Positions 33,748 to 45,129 of a stretch of DNA of 64,000 nt are shown in pieces. Location: positions 89,270,618-89,334,617 of the forward strand of contig CP136069.1 in assembly GCA_032622095.1 (NCBI GenBank), given 5' to 3'. Under the pieces are notes generated by a model. The model was given only the letters and a program-made list of their open reading frames with translations. It did no database searches and had not been told where the DNA came from. This stretch comes from Siphonodentalium dalli (lineage: Eukaryota > Mollusca > Scaphopoda > Gadilida > Siphonodentaliidae). Position numbers and translations under genes: made by a program. The stretch's first letter is position 1. The number at the start of each line of letters is the position of its first letter.

Positions 33748-34441
33748 AATACACAGCTGCTACATTCTCATATGAAAATCAGATGAGTTCTGCGAGATTC
33801 GACCTTACAGCCGATTTAACAGAAAGCATGAAGGCTTCGCTCGATTTATCCCTGTTCATTCGGACCAGAGAAGAGAATGGATTAGTGCTATTTCTTGGCT
33901 CCCAGCAAACGGTATTTCTCACGGTGGAGCTTATCAATGGTTACATTGGATCGAGGCTGTATCTGTGTGGCTTAGGCAAGTTTGTGCGAACGAGTGAAAA
34001 ACTCAACAATGGCCAGCATAATTTTGTTGAGGTGAAATTGGCATCTAATTTCTTGCAGTTCTCTGTCAACCAACAACTAGTTGAAAATATCACGCTAAAC
34101 ATCGGATCAGGTTGTGTATTCAGTGCCAACTCATTGATGTTTGGTGACCCCAGTTCCATATCTGGTTCTGGAAGACGTCGCCGAGCAGTAGTTGAACCAG
34201 TTCTTCCCATAACAGACTTCTCCAACACGACCAATTACAAAGGAACGGTGCAGGATGTGCAGATAAATGGAGTGTCTTTATTGTTCTTTGGTTTTGTGAA
34301 TGACACATCATTATCCATTGCAAACATATCCGCCACCAGCTTGTCATCTGTAGAATCGGGGGAAGTAAGCGATGATATCTGCAGTCAGAACCCATGTCAA
34401 AATAATGGCAGCTGTACAAATGTCTTCTTCAATGACTACAG
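33748..34441 (+). CDS. crb: Crumbs-like exon 12: LamG2 and half an EGF
   Basis: The acceptor is TGATTTACAG, entry phase 1, exit phase 2 at TACAG/GTAAGA. LamG2 occupies about residues 1009-1220 (EYTAATFSYENQ, LDLSLFIRTREENGLVLFLG, HNFVEVKLASNFLQFSV, YKGTVQDVQINGV). A tetra-arginine run sits in it (GSGRRRRAVVEP, bases 34173-34184), a furin-type processing consensus. The exon ends with the first half of an EGF (DDICSQNPC to FNDY). The Arg codons are AGA CGT CGC CGA. Confidence 0.92.
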
Positions 34442-34560
34442 GTAAGATATTTGGAAGACAGTGATATTAACCTTTTTATTGGTCGATTTGCAGTTAGCAA
34501 GGGCATCAACAGATGTTGATAATGCAATAACTTGAAACAAATGTAAACTGATCATTTTTA

Positions 34561-34764
34561 TATCTCCGTCAAAGGTATCTTGCCCACTGAACTATATGGT
34601 ATATCCCCAATATTAACAAGGAAGGGTTAACAAACCCGCGTTGAAAACGGAACGAAAATTCTGTGGTACATTTTATCCTGTTTCCTGATCGGTAACCTCT
34701 GATGACGTCATCTCCCAATGTCCATTTAAACTCGATGACACATCGTTATTCTTCACTTTTTCCC
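34561..34764. repeat. DIRS left inverted terminal repeat
   Basis: It runs from TATCTCCGTCAAAGGTATCT to CTTCACTTTTTCCC and is complementary to 39484-39716 apart from the outermost 15 bases, which differ (as expected for DIRS end extensions). Confidence 0.85.
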
Positions 34765-35889
34765 TTGTTAACGGAAGGAACACATCGAAGATAAGTTGAC
34801 AGTTTTTTGTGTTATACAAAAAACATTATTTCCGTTAATTATTATGTTGAATTGTGCGATTGACTCGCGTTGCTATAGCGATTAGCGTCCATGTTTTTAA
34901 ACGATCGGGAACGTTCATTATTCAACGAATGCATCTTTTTTCTATTTGTCGTGGAACGGATGAATAAATTATTCAATAATAGATGCACATTTGGATATGA
35001 CTAAAGACGCTAAAAATCTTTCTAGCAAGAATCAATTGCACACATGTGCTATTTTCTGTGGTCGAAGCAAAAAATTACCACGTGCGTCGCTTGGTTAGTA
35101 ACAGTATCACGAAATTATGTGACTTACTTTCAGCGGTCTGACGGCTTGGTAAACTGTAGCTACAATTTATTTATCAAAAAGAAAGCAGTATTAAAATCTT
35201 ATGAAAGCGGATTGTAAGGATATGCAATATATCCCGGCTTTGTGTGAAAACTCTTTTCGTTTTAAGTCATTTCGTTTTCCATATTTTTTACAAATTCCAA
35301 ATGGCATCTGTCCAAAAAATTTGGTAGATTATAGTCGCCAAAAGACAGAATGATATATGCACATTAGAATATGACTAAAGACGCTCATCTTTATTGCAAG
35401 AATCTATTGCATACATGTGAAATGTATTCCGTGGCCTGTGCGATAAGGTATCACGAAATTAGGTGACTTACTTTCTGCTTCTGACGGCTTCGTCGCTACA
35501 AGCTTTATGTATACTAGAGTGTAAATTGACACTTGTGAATAATTTTTTCATTGTTTCAACTTAACAATATTGGTTTACAATATTGATTTCGTGCAAAACA
35601 ATCGATAGGTGCTTATCATTATCAACATAAAAATAACAGATTGTTACTGTTAGCAATTGTCAGAAATCGGTCAGATACCAAGCTTGTCAGGCTGAAAAGT
35701 CTCATTCAAGATCACTGAATACAGATCAGAATGCAAAATGCTGACTTCCCCCCATTACAACACTTGTCCAGGTATGTTGTCGTGGGTGCAGTACGATGCA
35801 CGATCGGGCGCGAACAAGTTAATAGCTGATCCGTGTACACGCCTCTGAGTGTGCACATTAAAGAATGCTACTGGAGTCGCCACAGATCC

Positions 35890-36440
35890 CTGTAGCTCCC
35901 CTAGAGCTGCTTCCCCTCATTTCGAGGGTCCCAAGAGAAGAGAAGAAACCTTTGAGACCAGGACACTGACACTTGTCGATATATAGTGTTCCCCTCATCG
36001 GCGTAATTAGCACTCGGGGCGATAGTCACACCAAACAGGGCGCGGGTTGGGGCTACCCATCGAACCCATTGGCCACAGTTGGTGCGCTCCCTGGACTATC
36101 GAACGGGACACCAATTCGTATCCTCGGCAGGTACGACTGTGTTCTGCTCTACTAGCCTGGACCAGTGCGTCTACAACCAGATGGTTCCTGCACTGTAATA
36201 TCTACAGATAAGAAGAACCAGATACAGAAGATCTTTCCCTGTAGCTCCCCTAGAGCTGCTGTTCTCCTCGTTTCATGGGTACCGCTGCCTCTGAGACAAG
36301 GATACCTGTCGAGGGTGATCCCCTCTTTGGCTTAGCAACTCGGGGCGATAGTTATCTCAAACAGGGCGCGGGTTGGGGCTACCCATCGAACCCGTTAGTC
36401 ACAGTTGGTGCGCTCCCTGGACTATCGTAAGGGACGTCAA
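35890..36440 (+). repeat. Internal direct duplication in the DIRS element
   Basis: Two copies (about 35890-36110 and 36237-36430) share CTGTAGCTCCCCTAGAGCTG, AACTCGGGGCGATAG-like sequence, AACAGGGCGCGGGTTGGGGC and TTGGTGCGCTCCCTGGACTA. It falls where a gag-like region would be expected. Frames are interrupted. Confidence 0.7.
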
Positions 36441-36646
36441 TCTGCTCCCTCGGGTCGACCGTTGGCGGGTTGGCGTGCCCAGGTGCGGCCATGGCTTCCA
36501 TCTAACATTTGAACCACGCCGTCCATCGCTACAAGTCACCATCTCGGGGTCAGCACCGCTGGGGGTGAGAACACCCTGTCCCTATTATAATCCTATATGC
36601 CTTCAGTCCCTGCTGGGGTTGCAATTCCCAAGCATGCTTCCTCCTT

Positions 36647-36688
36647 GTAACTGGAATTCCAGGTCTGTGGGCCTGGAATTCCAGTTAC
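36647..36688. repeat. Perfect 17-bp inverted repeat
   Basis: Arms GTAACTGGAATTCCAGG and CCTGGAATTCCAGTTAC enclose the 8-base loop TCTGTGGG. It lies inside the DIRS element, and each arm also contains the palindrome CTGGAATTCCAG. Confidence 0.9.
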
Positions 36689-36966
36689 TGGCCGCCTTCT
36701 GATCAAATAGCAGCCAGTACCTTCGGGTTTGAATCCTATTAAAGATGCACAAGAATTTGTTCCCCGATGCCGTTCTAGTAGGAGGCATGCTTCGGATCCT
36801 GCCCCTCTTAACAACCCATCGCCAGTTCGGACTGATGGAGATCAGGATCGGGACGAGCTGTAGCTCTATCCCCGAGGTAAAAAGGCTCTGGACATTCCTT
36901 TGGGGTCACCCATCCATGCGCTCACGAGGGAGCTCAGATAGTTGTTCAGGGTTCTCTGATGCAGAC

Positions 36967-37045
36967 AAGTGTCGCTGTAGCCGAGTGGTTAGGCCATCGG
37001 ACTGCAAACCGAGCGACATGAGAGCGGACCAGGTATTCAAAAGTT
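36967..37045 (+). repeat. tRNA-Cys-like SINE head
   Basis: GTCGCTGTAGCCGAGTGGTT has an A-box/D arm, followed by GGACTGCAAACCGAG, an anticodon arm with GCA (Cys) but one base short of pairing cleanly. AGGTATTCAAAAG lies where the B-box would be but is altered. It is not a functional tRNA and is best read as a SINE relic inside the DIRS element. Confidence 0.5.
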
Positions 37046-38984
37046 TTATTGTTCTCGGATTGAGCAGAGTTCAGCTCCTTGCTTTATATGTTATTGTTTC
37101 TTTCAATGTGCCCTCCGGCACCTGCGAGGTCGTGGTCATGGCTGGAATAGAGTGTCACTCGTGTCGATAGTCTTCAGGAATAATCTTTGGATGATGGGTC
37201 AGTCATATCACGAAGAGCGGTACTGATACAATGGGTCACTATATGAATCCATCCTAGACATATGCTCATCTTCAGAAAGCAACTGGTTTCCTATCTTCAC
37301 GATTCACATTAATAACGTTGTACGCTCTTCATACGGACAGAAGATCCTTACCAGATGCTTCCCCTCGTGCGAGGTATTCACTAGCATTGGGTGTAGGATG
37401 CCAGATCATATGCTCCACCCACTAGCTTCGCACTTCAGGCGATGGTTGTCTCAAGAACAAGGTGCAATCGGAGGGGCACCCCATCCGTCCCAGAAGGGGT
37501 ACCTTGGACCATCGACCCGTCGGGGGTCCGTCAGAAGATCAAGAATAGAGAGAAAAGAAAACTAGGTCTTTGTTTTTCAATAGTTCAACCGGCCATCTGT
37601 TTCGGCTGGTTTTGGGCTTGTGCCACAATCACGGTGCATGTTTCCTGTGATTTCTCAGTTGGGTTTAACTTTGGAGCTAGCCGGTATTTCAACATATTGA
37701 ATATCGCCAGGTTGGGAAATGAAAGCCTTCTTGAAATCATGAAACATATAAATGCCAGGCTCCAAATGCATTTCCTTTTGGGAGAATCGAAGCGGAAGCA
37801 GGTTGGTCATACAGCACTGAACTTTGAAAAGTTCGCGAGCATCATTATGAGCATAGGTTTCGTGGTTCTCATTGAATCTCAAGGCTTGCAACCACTTGTT
37901 GCCTACTTTAGCGGACAGTTGAATAGACGTAGCCTTTCTAAACGGGTATCTGATTTCTTCTCGTCCCCTTATCTTCTCTTTTTCTCCATGACATGAGACA
38001 CATGGACAGCGACGGTGGGGCTTCATTTAGACATTTCAATTTGTGAATGACTGCTTATGGTCCATAATATTCACTGATTCATTAGGATCCTCTCGTTCAC
38101 GTATTCAATGGTTTATTACAGATGTTCCGAAATTGGTTGTATGCACGAGCTAGTGTCCACACGCGGGTGTCTCCATTGGTATTCACGGCGGTCATTCGGA
38201 CTACGTAAGCCTGTAATTTGCTCAATGTTGTGGCTAACGCGGGCAGGCAGGGACTTCCTTGACGGGTCACCTGCAAATGGGGTAATTCCACGAATAGCTT
38301 ATTCCTGTCCTTCCTGGTTATAGGGTCAATGCAACGTTTCCTTTCTAGTACTCACTAATACTACACGGCCCTATTTGAATCTACATTGGTGGGTCATCTT
38401 GGCATATTTGATTTTTCTGGTGCTTTCTATAAACAGCATTGTCATGTGCTCTGGTCATCAAAGCGACTCTAGGTTTCCTACAAATTGTCTTTTGGTTCCA
38501 ACAATTACATGTATGGTTCCCTATATGTCGGATTAGGTCAGTATTCTATACATTCAAATTCTTCTGGATGTATTACAGGGGTGGTGCAATCAACTATTTC
38601 GGCGAGAGTCTCTTCCCGGTCACTAGTATAGATTCTCTGTCCATGATATCTCAATCCTTATCGACAATGGCATATCTCGGATTACTGGGTGTCTGGGCTC
38701 TTTTTGAGCTTGTAGCCGTTTTTTTTTCATCGGGCTAGATCTCGTACTTGGACTCTGCCCCCTCAAGAATTGACTTTGGGATTGGTAACATTGGTTCTAT
38801 GGTTTGTATAGGGGTCTCCTTTGTCATTTGAGGCCTTTGCCTCTGGTTGTTTCTCCATGTTCCTTATAAGGCTGGTTATTCCTTATAGTATTTGTCTACA
38901 CATGGGCTAGCCCTTTAAATACATTATTGCTAAATCCTCAATTTTCATTTTCTATTTCATCAGGAAATAGATATTTCTTCCCTT

Positions 38985-38986
<2 letters not shown>

Positions 38987-39022
<36 letters not shown>
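38987..39022. repeat. Poly-G tract, 36 bases
   Basis: An uninterrupted G run inside the DIRS element, 300 bases before its internal complementary region. Confidence 0.95.
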
Positions 39023-39023
<1 letters not shown>

Positions 39024-39328
39024 TTACACATTCCTTGTCCAGCAAAATACTCAGCTGATACATTGATAGCTCTAAGCTCCAAAAGGGAGGTCATCTCAGT
39101 CTCCATGTCTTTCGGGAACTATCGGTATCTACTTTATTTGCAGGATATTCAATCCAAGTCACCACTATTTGTTTAGTTTGGGCCCTCTGGTAGCTGGCCA
39201 ACATGTATTAGTCTTCTGGGGTATATTGTATATATTGTAGGTTATCAGGTCAATCCAGTTCTTTGATTGAGGTGCGTAGAGGTGTTTATTTTTCCTCGTG
39301 GCCTCCACCTGCCAGAAAATTCTATATT

Positions 39329-39429
39329 ATACCATATAGTTCAGTGGGCAAGATACCTTTGACGGAGATACAATATTTTTCTAAATAAGTAAAATATATA
39401 TCTCCTAGAAGTATCTTGCCCACTGAACT
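39329..39429. repeat. DIRS internal complementary region
   Basis: It joins complements of the two element ends head to tail (CCTTTGACGGAGATA then CAATATTTTTCTAAATAAGT), with AGTTCAGTGGGCAAGATAC and GTATCTTGCCCACTGAACT at the two edges. This is the template for completing ends during DIRS replication. Confidence 0.85.
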
Positions 39430-39483
39430 CTGAGCTCTCTCCCAGGGCTTCGCACCCACCCCGCTCACGAGGAATGTCCTAGT

Positions 39484-39716
39484 GGGGAAAAAGTGAAGAA
39501 TAACGATCTGTCGTCGAGTTTAAATGGACATTGGGAGATGACGTCATCAGAGGTTACCGGTCAGGAAACAGGATAAAATGTACCACAGAATTTTCGTTCC
39601 GTTTTCAACGCGGGTTTGTTAACCCTTCCTTGTTAATATTGGGGATATACCATATAGTTCAGTGGGCAAGATACTTCTAGGAGATATATATTTTACTTAT
39701 TTAGAAAAATATTGTA
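39484..39716. repeat. DIRS right inverted terminal repeat
   Basis: It starts GGGAAAAAGTGAAGAATAAC and ends TTAGAAAAATATTGTA. The host repeat (TTTGGTATATGAGACTTATT) resumes right after it. Confidence 0.85.
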
Positions 39717-41176
39717 TTTGGTATATGAGACTTATTCAACAATGTTTTGATCAGGTTCGAAAACTGCGGCTCTTAATTAAATCATTTATGTGAAAATTAA
39801 TTATGATAGCGCAATAACTTGAATAAATATCAACTGACTTTGTTGATATTCGGGATATGAGACTTGCTCAACAATTGGCCAGGTCTGCTTATATTGGTTG
39901 GAGTTATGGCCCTTAAAGGCCCATTCATTTTTCGAGCCCTCAGATCACATTATATAAAATATATGCCATATTATATACCATTTGAAAGAGGAAGCTCCAA
40001 AACATTGTATTATCAACTTATACAGTGTAATAAACTGTGAACATGTTGAAAGTACCGATATATTTTCCGTGGTTAAGTTTCATCAGCTGCAATGCAAAGT
40101 CTATTATTTTCAATGGGAGGGGAATAACTCTATATCTTAGTTTGAATTCTGTAAACCAAACGGGGCACGGGAAATGTTTCTATGATTTCAGCTATTACTC
40201 TATAGCACCTTAATCCTCAATAAAACACACTACCTTCTTTTCTCATATTTGTATAGCATAATTCTAATCTAATCCCATAAATCAGCTGAATAATTCTAAT
40301 TTCTTTTTCTGAGTGAGATTTGATAATATCCTATGCATTACCAAAGTTACCCTAATATTAGCATGACTTCCACCTGTAAATTATCAATTCATTTTGGTTT
40401 GTTCTATTGTGTATTTTGTTATGGTATCAAGTGCATGATCCAATTGGCCAATCAGTGAACAGGATTTAGGAAAAAACATCTGGGCTATGTAAATATTTAC
40501 TGATTACAAACATGTAGTCATCATAAATATAAGTTGAACTAAAGATCACCATCATGTCTGACATCCTCAAATATCTATTAAAGATGGTCTATCTTTTTTG
40601 GACCACAATTACAACAACATATTTTTTTTTTTATAAAACCTGATTTCAATACACTATACTACAAATAGCTGAACAATACAAACAAAAAATTAACATTGGG
40701 TATATTATTTGTATGTAAAAAGCTTAAAAAGTGTTATATTCCTGCAAGATATCTTAATTGAAATGGCATTTTGCTAACAAGATAGGGTTCTCCCTCTTTC
40801 TATGATTCAAATGTGCCTGAAGTTTCTGTTCTAAAACAGCCCATAAAACCAAACTCCAGGTAGAATTATCTCCCATCACTCCTCAGTTGATATTGTTCTT
40901 ATCAATACCCAAAGAAATACCATTTTTACAAACTTGTGGTGGTCAAAATAAGATAATAGGTGACTAAATATAGTTCCGACGATAGAACTGAAAATAGGTA
41001 TATCAGTCTGCAAAGTACCATCCTTGTGGCAGTGATCTATCGCAGTGAAACAGAGGGCATGGAGTTTGCTCATAAAACTGTCCCAAAATGTTGTTCATAT
41101 TTACCAGGAAAAAATACAATAAGTTCAATATTAAATGATAGAAATGTCTTCAAACAGGTGTCTCCGATTCATATTT
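39717..41176. other. Intron 12 middle
   Basis: Positions 39780-39910 repeat the DIRS target (GCAATAACTTGAATAAATAT; GATATGAGACTTGCTCAACA). A half copy of the 12316 element occurs at about 40575. Nothing else is recognised. Confidence 0.5.
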
Positions 41177-41389
41177 ACAATAATGCCCTAAATAATCGAC
41201 TCCTTAACCACAGCAGAATTATGGGTAATTTTTCAGGATTAGTCGGAAATATGGCTTGTTGCCATTCATCTGAAAGCTCTCACAGAGTTTTCCTTTGAAT
41301 GGCAACAAGCCATATTTCTGACTAAATCCTGAAAAATTACCCATAATTCTGCTGTGGTTAAGGAGTCGATTATTTATGGCATTACTGTA
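41177..41389. repeat. CAGTAATGCCC foldback MITE copy
   Basis: Both arms are present with a small central gap (GAAAGCTCTCACAGAGTTTTCC). The right end is GGCATTACTGTA, and arm identity is high. Confidence 0.88.
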
Positions 41390-41445
41390 TTATTTTATAC
41401 CCCGTAACTATATAAAACTTGTTAGGAAGAGATAGACCAACTTTA

Positions 41446-41675
41446 ACCTGTTCTTTACTATACACTCATTGATGAGTAGTTATCCCTTAGGAAATGTTCA
41501 GATAATAAGTTCAACCCATTTGTTGAACTTATTATTCGAACATTTACTGCCAATGAATATGAATTCTTCTGCACTTATATTATCTCTTCGACTGTCTGTC
41601 ATCTGCTTTTTTTTTAACCTGAACATTCCTCCAAATGAATGATGGATCATTCCTGTGTATAAGGCCTAAAAAAAA
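41446..41675. repeat. TTCTATACTAAAT/TTAA family copy
   Basis: It shows AATGTTCAGATAATAAGTTC followed by its complement GAACTTATTATTCGAACATT, and the shared TGTCTGTCATCTGCTTTT segment. Confidence 0.6.
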
Positions 41676-42753
41676 AATACATTTGTTTCCGCTAACGAGC
41701 TATCTTTAAAAATAACTGTATAATACTTGTCAATAACCCAAACTATGCACTTCTTAGCCCGAATCAGGTTAACCAAAATGACAGAGGAACTAAAAACTCC
41801 AATTCAATCTTGCATATGCTTCAATATTTACATATATACTAGTCTATATACTAATATAGTCTTTGATAATCCTAATATTTCCCATATGGTCTGGCGACAA
41901 CTGGAGTCAGTCCAGCACCACTGCACTGTCACATATTGGAGTGACCGTCTTGTACCGATCTCTTAATGATGGCTTCACAACCCCACCTACTCCTCCGCAT
42001 TCAGTGAAGGATCTAGGTATGTTTTGGGGACACCTGTTTTTGGGCAATGATATTCCAAAGACATAACCTGAAAGCCTGAGAGGAGGAAGGTTTGGTAGGG
42101 GTGACCCCCTGCTGATGGTGGGGGTTCTGCCCTGGAAATTTTTTGAAAATCCATTTCATTTAGAGCTAATCTCGGGCACTTTGAGTCAGTATTTTGAATT
42201 TTACTGAGAGGTCAATTTGATCAAGTTTCTCAAGCATAACTTTGGAAATGTTTATATATGTATGGATTGGAAATGCTTATAACTTATTGTCAGATATCTT
42301 TTGGTTCAATGGATTATGCTTATCCTGCTTGAAATGAGACTTACCATTATCACTCTAATGCATATAATAGGCTATTTTATAAAATTCAAGTGAGACATAT
42401 ACATAATATACTACATGTAGTACAGAAACAATGTCTATTTAGTTAGTATTTACTATTTATACATGTAGTACTAATCTCTATGTTAATTTTTCATTTGGTA
42501 TTATGATATCCCACCTGATAACCAGGTTGATTCGATCAAATTGTTAATGTTCCTGTACTGTATTTGATTGAAATACTGAAGTCTGAAGGCTGAATCATAA
42601 CAAACCTGAACTGAAACTATTTGAAGTTTTCACAGATGAAAGCTAGATAAAGCCAAACATACTTTTATAATACAGTATGATTCCAACTGTTAAACTTAAA
42701 TCTTTTTGTAAACTAAAATTATTTCTTATGTCAATATATATAATCTGTTGTAG
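41676..42753. other. Intron 12 distal part
   Basis: No recognised repeat or exon. The last bases TATAATCTGTTGTAG form the exon 13 acceptor, with a weak pyrimidine run. Confidence 0.5.
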
Positions 42754-42866
42754 GTGTGAATGCCCTCTTGGTTATCGAGGTAAGGATTGTTCGGAGCTGA
42801 ACTTCTGCGTGCTGGGCACCTGTCCTGATGGAGCATCTTGTACAAGCATCAGTGATGGCTTTGAAT
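42754..42866 (+). CDS. crb: Crumbs-like exon 13: EGF half and truncated EGF
   Basis: It enters in phase 2 and completes the EGF begun in exon 12 (RCECPLGYRGKDCSEL). It then encodes FCVLGTCPDGASCTSISDGFE and leaves in phase 1 at GAAT/GTGAGT. The second module lacks its last two cysteines and joins LamG3 directly, as in Crumbs proteins. Confidence 0.9.
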
Positions 42867-43389
42867 GTGAGTTGTGTGATTTTTTCATATTTCAGTCTTA
42901 AGACCAGATACAAAAAATGGTTTGTTTTTCTCAGGGAAAGCCTTGTCTAGTAGATGGACAGAGGCGTGGTTTATCTGATGGGCTTTATCTGTATACTGGA
43001 GTGGAATAGATGCTGGATAAATAATAAATACATATTTGTTCTTCTCTCAACACTTTGAAGTAAAAAATTCCCTGAGATTCATACTTTTTTGTTCATGTGG
43101 CTGCCTTAGATATGGGTTACCCATACCATATGTTAATGACCATTGCCATGGGAAATTTGAAAAACAAATAAAGTTTTTATAAATTAATGATGAGCAGTAT
43201 CTATTAAGGTGGGCTGGAGAATTGAGAAATATTTATAATTAATTGTTGCACAAAGAAATGTTTGAATCTATACTTTTGATTCATAGAGTTGTCATTCTTT
43301 CTTTGCTTCAAACCTCATGATAGCAGTAGTCACTCTTGTTTAGACATTATTTATTTCATCCCAAATAAAATTTACATGAACTCAGATGT

Positions 43390-43480
43390 ACTGTAATGCC
43401 CTAAATAATTGACTAAATCCTGAAAAATTACCCATTATTCTGCTGTGGTTAAGGAGTTGATTATTTAGGGCATTGCTATA
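43390..43480. repeat. CAGTAATGCCC foldback MITE, internally deleted
   Basis: It keeps both outer ends (TGTAATGCCCTAAATAATTG and AGTTGATTATTTAGGGCATT) but has lost the centre. It is part of the block duplicated at 61280-62086. Confidence 0.8.
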
Positions 43481-43646
43481 ATTAGGTGATAAATATACCC
43501 TGCTAAGTTGAAAATGAAAACAGTGTGTGAAATATGCCATCAATTAGTCAAATCTCAAATGTTTTTCCATATCCAACAACCTCAAAAACAGAATCTAGTA
43601 ATGCTAATATTTAAATGAACAAATATTATTGTCTGTTCATTATTAA

Positions 43647-44171
43647 AGGTACTCAATCCGATCAGACGGTCCCCATACCATCAAGATACAGCAACAACAA
43701 AATTTCTTTGGGGAGAGGGGCTATCTAAGTTGTATAACTTGTGCCCCAATCCCAATTGTACATAATGATACAATAACATAATAATGTTTAAACTAACACA
43801 ATTTCTCAAAAATGCACTTTAAGAATCGATTTATTGCAACAAAATAATGATAACCACTGTCAAGTATGGTATCAAATTTTCCAAAACTTGTTATTTATCA
43901 ACATTTTGTTCAACAAAATATGACCGTATTATCACTAAAGTATGAAATTTGACCGTATTACCACTTGATTATCATCTTCATCCGCAATTTTGTCCGAGAC
44001 CCTCCATTTGACCATGTTTTTCTGATTACACATCTCGAGAAATAACAAACTTCAAAAATCGATATCTGATCACTCTGAGCTTTGATGAGTCGGTTCCTCG
44101 ACTTGAATCAAATATTTTTTACCCCCGAAGCCAAATAGTAATTTAGGAGCGTCTGATCGGATTGAGTGCCT
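43647..44171 (+). mobile_element. TTAA element AGGTACTCAATCCG, copy 1
   Basis: The ends AGGTACTCAATCCGATCAGA and TCTGATCGGATTGAGTGCCT are inverted. TTAA flanks both sides (43643-43646 and 44172-44175). It is non-coding and includes TTTACCCCCGAAGCCAAA (C5). Other copies are at 53448, 60297 and 61674. Confidence 0.78.
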
Positions 44172-45017
44172 TTAATGTAATGTGAAATAAATGTAACATA
44201 TAGCTCCCAAGCTGAAGAAATACATGGACCAAAGAGAGTGTTTTATTCATAACAAATAAATAGAGGATATCTAGTGATTTGAGTGTATACTGAAAATTGT
44301 CTCATTGGTGAGATAATGTTTTGGTATCCACTCAACTGACTTCAACATCAAAAGGAGCTTTATCATGACTGGAAATAATATGAAATATACGTGACATTTA
44401 GTGGAGCAACCACACACGCTGTGCCCGAAATTGCTTTTCATCGGCGACGTAACTCTATTAAATAACAGCATGCAATGGCCCCGGTGAAGACGACATGACA
44501 AGCATTGTCATGGATTGTGCAATCTTGTTTGGATTCTGGCCCACACAGCCAACATGATGTAAATGACGTCATGAACCGTGCCATGACGTCTTCTCTGGTT
44601 TTCATTAAGTTAACTAAAGAAATTGGTTTGAATGAAATTATATGCCTAAATCACATGGGAATTCTTCGGAAGTTGACAATTTTATTTTCATCTCTTTGGT
44701 CCACTGCCGATTCCGCAATTTTACAATCTCCAGACAGTTGCTAGCCGAAGTCACGTGTCAATTTCACAAAAAAACATGCCACCGGAATTTGGCTCATCGC
44801 TATAGAAAATATAGAAAAAATTATATGACATCATTCACCTGCGCTTAAGGTATAAGCACCAACGCGCACTTCGCATGCTTGTTGTTGCTAAAAGTAATGA
44901 TAACTCAATTGATTCGTGAGGATATTGAAATATTCCGAACGCTCATTGATACATGTAAGTGAATCAGTCACGCACTCACAGGATATTGCGAAGATGAAAT
45001 TTTCTATATCCTACAGT

Positions 45018-45053
<36 letters not shown>
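45018..45053. repeat. Poly-G tract, 36 bases, 76 bases upstream of exon 14
   Basis: An uninterrupted G run on the sense strand lies between TCCTACAGT and the exon 14 acceptor. In the pre-mRNA it is long enough to fold as a quadruplex. Confidence 0.95.
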
Positions 45054-45054
<1 letters not shown>

Positions 45055-45129
45055 AATGATAATTTATTAAACAAGGATTTTTTTACTATAATACATTGAT
45101 GACCATGAAAAAAACTTCATTCATTTCAG

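Larger units (their letters stand above)
34561..39716 (+). mobile_element. DIRS-type tyrosine-recombinase retrotransposon, decayed
   Basis: Inverted terminal repeats of about 200 bp (34561-34764 and 39484-39716) share GGTATCTTGCCCACTGAAC-like ends, AACGGAACGAAAATTCTGTG and GATGACGTCATCTCCCAATG or complements. At 39329-39429 lies an internal complementary region. Its left half is the complement of the left end (CCTTTGACGGAGATA) and its right half the complement of the right end (TACAATATTTTTCTAAATAA). That arrangement is diagnostic of DIRS elements, which integrate without target duplication; none is seen. Frames between 35970 and 38740 are short. I cannot identify intact gag, reverse transcriptase/RNase H or tyrosine recombinase, so the copy is dead or non-autonomous. 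Its interior is visibly more GC-rich than its flanks. Confidence 0.85.

Noticed and set aside
36967-37045. A functional tRNA-Cys gene
   Set aside because: The anticodon stem is one base short, the B-box is altered and no acceptor stem closes.
35973-38738. Open frames in the DIRS element as gag, RT or recombinase genes
   Set aside because: Frames of 60-184 codons show no motif I can identify; only the structural call is kept.
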